Shown: piece after piece, positions 18,973 to 22,951 of the stretch
Position numbering within the stretch: the first letter of the stretch is position 1
How the letters are laid out: every line of letters starts with the position of its first letter
Assembly: GCA_002778635.1 (NCBI GenBank)
Contig: PFAS01000030.1
Span: 439 to 23,389, forward strand
DNA length: 22,951 nt
Direction: 5' to 3'
Source: Candidatus Falkowbacteria bacterium CG10_big_fil_rev_8_21_14_0_10_43_11
GTDB taxonomy: Bacteria > Patescibacteriota > Patescibacteriia > Patescibacteriales > XYC2-FULL-47-12
Program-made: the position numbers and the translations under genes
Notes under the pieces: generated by a model
The model's input: the letters and a program-made list of their open reading frames with translations, nothing else
What the model was told of the DNA's origin: nothing
The model's database searches: none

Positions 18973-19653
18973 ATGATACTTTTTGAAAACGTAACCAAAT
19001 TTTATCCGCCAAACATCAACGCTTTGGATAATTTTAATTTGGAAATAAAGCCGGGGGAGTTTGTTTCCATCGTCGGCCAGTCCGGCACGGGCAAGACCAC
19101 TATGGTCAAACTTTTGATCGGCGAAGAGCGGGCAACGAAAGGAAAAATAAAAATAGGGGATTGGGATATCACGAGCATCAGACAGCGCGAAATTCCTTAT
19201 TTGCGCCGGCAAATCGGCGTTATCTTTCAAGATTTTAAATTACTGCCCACCAAAACATTGTTGGAAAACGTTGCCTTTGCCATGCAAGTTTGCGGGCATC
19301 CGCCTTCCAAAATTGAGGCAATCGTGCCGCAAGTGTTGAAACTCGTTGGTTTGGAAAGCAAAATGCAGCGCTACCCGGCGCAGGTTTCCGGCGGCGAGCA
19401 GCAGCGCGCGGTAATCGCCCGTTCGCTCGTGCATCGACCCAAAATTTTACTCGCGGACGAACCGACCGGAAATTTAGATTCCATCAACGCCGCCGACATC
19501 ATTAATTTGTTGGAAAAAATAAACAAATTCGGCACGACCGTTATTTTAGTCACCCACAACAAAGAAATCGTGAATTCTCTGCGCCGCCGCGTGATAACGA
19601 TTGACGCGGGACGGGTGATTAGTGATCAAAAAATCGGTAAATACATACTGTAA
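18973..19653 (+). CDS. ftsE: Cell division ATP-binding protein FtsE
   Basis: 226 residues, standard length. It is an ABC ATPase with Walker A GQSGTGKT (35-42), Q-loop Q86 in IGVIFQDF, signature VSGGEQQ (138-144), Walker B ILLADE (158-163) and the switch histidine in VTHN. FtsE pairs with FtsX to drive peptidoglycan hydrolase activation at the septum. The short FQDFKLLP segment is typical for FtsE rather than LolD. There is no SD. The gene is separated from ftsX by 85 bases holding a strong word palindrome, whereas these two genes usually overlap or abut. Confidence 0.96.
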   Translation: MILFENVTKFYPPNINALDNFNLEIKPGEFVSIVGQSGTGKTTMVKLLIGEERATKGKIKIGDWDITSIRQREIPYLRRQIGVIFQDFKLLPTKTLLENVAFAMQVCGHPPSKIEAIVPQVLKLVGLESKMQRYPAQVSGGEQQRAVIARSLVHRPKILLADEPTGNLDSINAADIINLLEKINKFGTTVILVTHNKEIVNSLRRRVITIDAGRVISDQKIGKYIL

Positions 19654-19719
19654 GTTTATAAAGTTAAAAGTTATAAAGTTCAAAAGTTAAACCAATTACT
19701 TTATAAACTTTATAACTTT
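19654..19719. repeat. ATAAAGTT word palindrome between ftsE and ftsX
   Basis: GTTTATAAAGT (19654-19664) pairs perfectly with ACTTTATAAAC (19698-19708). AAAGTTATAAAGTT (19667-19680) pairs perfectly with AACTTTATAACTTT (19706-19719). The two stems share 19706-19708 and cross, so they are alternatives. The palindrome begins directly at the ftsE stop codon and ends 19 bases before the ftsX ATG. Confidence 0.8.
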
Positions 19720-19738
19720 ACAAATTTTTAACTAAGAT

Positions 19739-20656
19739 ATGATTCTACTTTCTATCGCCCGAGTTTTAAAATTCGCTCTGCAGGATTTTGTCCGCAATTT
19801 TTGGGTGTCGCTCGTGACCGTCATCATTTTAATTTTGTCTCTGTTTTCAATTAATTTTTTGGTGGTCGTCAATTACATCAGCGAAACGGCGATTAAAACC
19901 GTGGAAGAAAAAATTGATTTGTCTTTATATTTGAATACTGACGCGGCCGAAGAAGACATCAGCGCGTTAAAGCGAGAGCTGGAAACGGTTGACGGAGTGG
20001 CCGAAGTCGCGTATGTTTCCAAAGCGCAGGCATTGGAATCGTTTCAGGCAAAAAATCGCGATAATAAATCCCTGCAGGAAGCTTTGCGCGAAATCGGCAA
20101 AAATCCGCTAAATCCGAGTTTGGCGGTGCGGGCGAAAGAACTGGGAGATTACGAAAAAATTATCGGCGCGCTGGACAAATTAAGCAAAAATTCGTTGATT
20201 GAAAGCAAAAATTTTGACGACCATAAGAATTTATTAAACAGTTTGGAAACGGTTACCTCCAGAAGCCGCGAGATTATGATTTTAGCGAGTTTAGTTTTCA
20301 TAATTATCACCATTCTCGTCGTTTTTAACGCGGTGCGCATCGCCATATATACGCATAAAAAAGAGATAGGCGTAATGAAACTTGTCGGCGCCAGCAATTC
20401 TTTCGTTCGCGCGCCGTTTTTGGTGGAGTCAGTTTTGTACGCGTTAATCGGGGTCGCGGGGGTAATAGCAGTTTTTTATCCGTTTATCCATGTATTACAG
20501 CCGTATTTAGGCAGTTTCTTTAATACGGCTGATTTAAATTTAATCGGGTATTTTAACGGTAATTTTTTATATATTTTTGGCGTTGAATTTTTAGGAGCAA
20601 GTTTGATTAATATCATCGCCAGCTCAATTGCGGTGGGAAAATACGTTAAAGTTTAA
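19739..20656 (+). CDS. ftsX: Cell division protein FtsX
   Basis: 305 residues with the FtsX layout: a cytoplasmic N-terminus, TM1 (about 21-45), an external domain of about 130 residues (50-175), then TM2 (180-202), TM3 (228-250) and TM4 (275-298). The loop KKEIGVMKLVGASNSFVRAPFLVE, between TM2 and TM3, is the family signature that contacts FtsE. FtsX passes FtsE ATP hydrolysis to external hydrolases or adaptors; the D,D-carboxypeptidase fusion encoded two genes upstream is a plausible neighbour in that process. It ends two bases before the sugar kinase start, suggesting translational coupling. Confidence 0.95.
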   Translation: MILLSIARVLKFALQDFVRNFWVSLVTVIILILSLFSINFLVVVNYISETAIKTVEEKIDLSLYLNTDAAEEDISALKRELETVDGVAEVAYVSKAQALESFQAKNRDNKSLQEALREIGKNPLNPSLAVRAKELGDYEKIIGALDKLSKNSLIESKNFDDHKNLLNSLETVTSRSREIMILASLVFIIITILVVFNAVRIAIYTHKKEIGVMKLVGASNSFVRAPFLVESVLYALIGVAGVIAVFYPFIHVLQPYLGSFFNTADLNLIGYFNGNFLYIFGVEFLGASLINIIASSIAVGKYVKV

Positions 20657-20658
20657 TT

Positions 20659-21660
20659 ATGAAACATGACATTATCACAATCGGCGGCGCGGTGGAAGAC
20701 ATTACTTTCCACACGACTGAAGGCGTTTTGATTGACAACCATCAGGATATTTTGCGCAAGCGCTTACTGGCTTTTGAGTACGGCGCAAAAATTAAAGTGT
20801 CTTCGGTGCACGCGACTTTTGGCGGCGGCGCGGCCAACGTCGCGGTCGCGGCGGCGCGGCTTGGATTAAAATCGGCCTGCGTTTGCGCGGTCGGCGACGA
20901 CGAGCGGGGCGGGAAAATCATCGCTAATCTAAAAAACGAGGGAGTGGATACGGATTTTATTCAGGTAATCAAAGGCGAGGAAAGCGGACTTTCTTTTTTA
21001 ATAGTCGGTCCCGAAGACGAACACATAATTTTTTCCCATCGGGCGGCTAACGCCAAATTAACCATCCCGGAAAATTTATTAGCCGATTTAGACGGCGAAT
21101 GGCTTTATCTTACTTCTTTAAGCGGAGAGTGGCGGAAAAATTTAAAAACAGTTTTTGCCTATGGCGATAAATTTAAAATCGCTTGGAATCCCGGCAATGT
21201 TCAGTTAAGCGAAGACCAAGGTTTTATCCGCCAAAATTTGTCCCGGGTAAAATTTTTTGACGTAAACGAAGACGAAGCGACGGAACTGGTGGTAGCGGAT
21301 AAAAAAATAATGAGCCTGCGGCGCGAAAACGCCAAATTCTTAAGCAATATTCATAATTTATTGACGGCGGTAAAAAATTACGGCCCGGAAATCGCGGTAA
21401 TTACGCGCGGAAAAAAAGGCGCGGACGGCTATGACGGCGATAAATTTTACCACGCCAACATCCGCCACGAAGGCAAGCGCGTAAACACCACCGGCGTCGG
21501 CGACGCTTTTGGCTCGGCTTTCGTCTGCGGCTTAAAGTTTTTTTCCGGCGATATTATTAAAGCGATGGATTTGGGCATGCGCAACACCGCTTCCGTTATT
21601 TCCCAACAAGGCGCGCAAAACGGTCTGCTAAAATTCGTTGACATTAAAAATTTATTATGA
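20659..21660 (+). CDS. PfkB-family carbohydrate/nucleoside kinase
   Basis: 333 residues with the ribokinase fold. The N-terminal signature GGGAANVAVAAARLG is at 55-69, and the C-terminal signature NTTGVGDAFGSAF (276-288) holds the catalytic base D282 and the anion hole. ITRGKKGADGY is the ATP-side strand. The family phosphorylates sugars or nucleosides such as ribose, fructose or adenosine; the substrate cannot be assigned. The first residue of the DTxGAGD motif is asparagine, a change seen in some members. It follows ftsX by two bases and is the only gene here that ends with TGA, which supports TGA as a stop codon in this organism. Confidence 0.9.
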   Translation: MKHDIITIGGAVEDITFHTTEGVLIDNHQDILRKRLLAFEYGAKIKVSSVHATFGGGAANVAVAAARLGLKSACVCAVGDDERGGKIIANLKNEGVDTDFIQVIKGEESGLSFLIVGPEDEHIIFSHRAANAKLTIPENLLADLDGEWLYLTSLSGEWRKNLKTVFAYGDKFKIAWNPGNVQLSEDQGFIRQNLSRVKFFDVNEDEATELVVADKKIMSLRRENAKFLSNIHNLLTAVKNYGPEIAVITRGKKGADGYDGDKFYHANIRHEGKRVNTTGVGDAFGSAFVCGLKFFSGDIIKAMDLGMRNTASVISQQGAQNGLLKFVDIKNLL

Positions 21661-21670
21661 CGTTTTCTTT

Positions 21671-21710
21671 TGAGGCATTGCCTCATGGCAAGCAATTGCC
21701 GACGCGGAGG
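21671..21710 (+). promoter_or_regulatory. Two small hairpins and a strong SD before pduL
   Basis: TGAGGCA/TGCCTCA (21671-21685, one-base loop) and GGCAA/TTGCC (21687-21700) stand back to back between pfkB and pduL. GGAGG (21706-21710) follows, eight bases before the ATG at 21719. The GAGGC word recurs in the SD region (GGAGGC), so alternative pairing could hide or expose the SD. Confidence 0.5.
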
Positions 21711-21718
21711 CAAACGGT

Positions 21719-22291
21719 ATGCGCATGATAATTCCAATTGAAGTTTCAAGAAGGCACGCGCATCTGTCGCTAAACGACTTGGCAATGTTATTCGGCCAAA
21801 ACTATCAGCTTACGAATGTTAAAAATTTATTACAGCCGGGCGAATTTGCCTGTGAAGAAAAAATTTTACTGGAAGTTAACGGCAAAAAATTAACGGCGAG
21901 AATAGTAGGGCCGGCGCGCGCGCAAACTCAAATTGAAATTTGCGCAAGCGATGCGGCAACATTAGCCGTTAATCCGCCTCGCCGGCTGTCGGGAGATTTA
22001 AAAAACAGCGCGGGAATCAAAATTATCGGACCTAAAGGAAGCGTTTATCTTAACAATGGTTTGATTTTGGCGCAGAGGCATGTTCATTTAGACGGCAAAA
22101 CTGCTCGAGATTTTAAATTAAAAAATGGCCAAACAGTAGCGGTAAAAGTTTTAAATCAAACTGATTATATTTTTAACCAGGTGGCGGTGCGAGTTAACGA
22201 CAATTTTAAGCCAGCGATGCATATTGACGCCGACGAAGCCAAAGCGGCCGGAATTGGCCAAAGCGGCCGAGGCGAAATATTGCAAAAATAA
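21719..22291 (+). CDS. pduL: Phosphate propanoyltransferase / phosphotransacetylase PduL
   Basis: 190 residues. PduL exchanges phosphate and CoA on acetyl or propionyl groups. Duplicated-barrel motifs are present: VSRRHAHLS (9-17), AQRHVHL (118-124) and MHIDADEAKAAGI (167-179), containing the histidines that hold the zinc ions. No microcompartment targeting peptide is visible at the N-terminus, so a soluble housekeeping enzyme is likely. It would link acetyl-CoA to acetyl phosphate and, with an acetate kinase not seen here, yield ATP in fermentation. Start at 21719 is chosen for its GGAGG site; the ATG two codons later is also possible. A terminator follows. Confidence 0.93.
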   Translation: MRMIIPIEVSRRHAHLSLNDLAMLFGQNYQLTNVKNLLQPGEFACEEKILLEVNGKKLTARIVGPARAQTQIEICASDAATLAVNPPRRLSGDLKNSAGIKIIGPKGSVYLNNGLILAQRHVHLDGKTARDFKLKNGQTVAVKVLNQTDYIFNQVAVRVNDNFKPAMHIDADEAKAAGIGQSGRGEILQK

Positions 22292-22320
22292 ATAATTTAT
22301 GTTTCAATATAATTAAATTA

Positions 22321-22345
22321 AAATCCCTCATTAAGAGGGATTTTT
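22321..22345 (+). terminator. Intrinsic terminator after pduL
   Basis: AAATCCCTC (22321-22329) and GAGGGATTT (22335-22343) form a 9-bp perfect stem with loop ATTAA, ending in a run of five Ts. It closes the long unit that starts with the carboxypeptidase fusion gene. Confidence 0.9.
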
Positions 22346-22375
22346 GAATTAAGAGCCGAATTTTGTCAAGATTAT

Positions 22376-22951
22376 ATGGCAAAAATATCTATTATTATTC
22401 CGGCCTATAACGAATCCGCTTCCCTCCGGCAAGTAATTAAAAGTATTGCGGACGCGGACGCGAGCTGGCAAATTGTCGCGGTAGACGATTGTTCAACCGA
22501 CAATACGGCCAAACTTGCCCGGGAAGCGGGCGTGGTTGTTTTATCGCACGTCATCAACCGCGGGCAGGGCGCGGCTTTGAAAACCGGCACCGATTATGCC
22601 ATAATAAGTGAAGCGGAAATAATCGTCCATTTTGACGCCGACGGCCAGTTTGTCGCGAGCGAAATTAAAGACATCATCGCGCCGATTATCGCGGGCCGGG
22701 CGGATATAGTTTTTGGCTCCCGTTTTTTGTCCAAAAAATCAAATGTGCCGTGGTTTAAAAAGCGCATAATCCTAAGATTGGCGCGGCTGGTTAATAGAAT
22801 TTTTTTAAGCGTTAATTTATCCGACCCGCAATCCGGCTTCCGCGCTTTTTCGCGCGCGGCGGCGGAAAAATTAAATTGGCGGCAGGACCGAATGGCGCAC
22901 TGTTCGGAAATTATGCACCTCGCTTTTAAAAATAAATTGCGCGCGCAGGAG
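22376..22951 (+). CDS. Family 2 glycosyltransferase, DPM1/DpgS-like (runs off window)
   Basis: 192 codons are open to the last base with no stop. The GT-A fold motifs are clear: ISIIIPAYNE at the start, VDDCSTDNT (about 39-47), INRGQGAALKTG (59-70), the DXD-like FDADGQF (86-92), GSRF and SDPQSGFRAFS. This pattern matches polyprenyl-phosphate mannose/glucose synthases, which charge a lipid carrier with a single sugar from a nucleotide sugar. Whether C-terminal membrane helices follow cannot be seen. The gene lies directly after the pduL terminator, so it begins a new unit; no clear promoter or SD was found. Confidence 0.9.
   Translation, partial: MAKISIIIPAYNESASLRQVIKSIADADASWQIVAVDDCSTDNTAKLAREAGVVVLSHVINRGQGAALKTGTDYAIISEAEIIVHFDADGQFVASEIKDIIAPIIAGRADIVFGSRFLSKKSNVPWFKKRIILRLARLVNRIFLSVNLSDPQSGFRAFSRAAAEKLNWRQDRMAHCSEIMHLAFKNKLRAQE

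Overview
The window looks like a chromosomal segment of an uncultured ultra-small bacterium of the Candidatus Patescibacteria (CPR) type, probably a Parcubacteria-like lineage. This is an inference from gene content and style: short divergent core genes, few Shine-Dalgarno sites, tRNAs without an encoded CCA, cell-envelope genes mixed with core information genes, and a frr-rseP junction lacking the usual uppS, cdsA and dxr. The standard bacterial code fits every intact gene. There are no rRNA genes, CRISPR arrays or transposase genes.

Layout. 1-2334 (minus strand): the start of a polyprenyl-phosphate sugar phosphotransferase gene that runs off the window, then a B12-binding radical SAM enzyme. 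2472-8432 (plus): holB (DNA polymerase III delta'), a beta-propeller lipoprotein, frr, rseP, murJ. 8433-12170: a scarred island with a DinD/BRO-like fragment, the tail of another lost gene, four consecutive palindromes, a 15-codon remnant of a second lepA start, an intact lepA carrying two palindromic insertions in frame, and a minus-strand DMT-type transporter gene interrupted by one TGA. 12171-16856 (plus): a 32-residue membrane peptide, recJ, an rnhA-type RNase HI, a DivIC/FtsB-like gene and a membrane-anchored parvulin with a long basic cytoplasmic coiled coil. 17135-17298 (minus): tRNA-Thr(CGT) and tRNA-Gly(CCC). 17324-22291 (plus): an RlpA-like/D,D-carboxypeptidase fusion, ftsE, ftsX, a PfkB-family sugar kinase and pduL. 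A family 2 glycosyltransferase starts at 22376 and runs off the end.

The common theme is envelope building and division: sugar transferase, MurJ, DivIC, FtsEX, carboxypeptidase, RseP and GT2, plus replication, repair and translation factors (HolB, RecJ, RNase HI, Frr, LepA).

No known defence or mobile system stands out. The most unusual layer is structural. Nearly every spacer between co-directional plus-strand genes holds a 'word palindrome': several near-tandem copies of a locus-specific 7-14 nt word followed by reverse-complement copies. The words often supply the stop codon of the upstream gene, and at rnhA also the start codon of the next. A second, GC-rich class of palindromic elements sits inside coding sequence (lepA twice, recJ once) and beside the lepA remnant. 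Both classes deserve a genome-wide survey.
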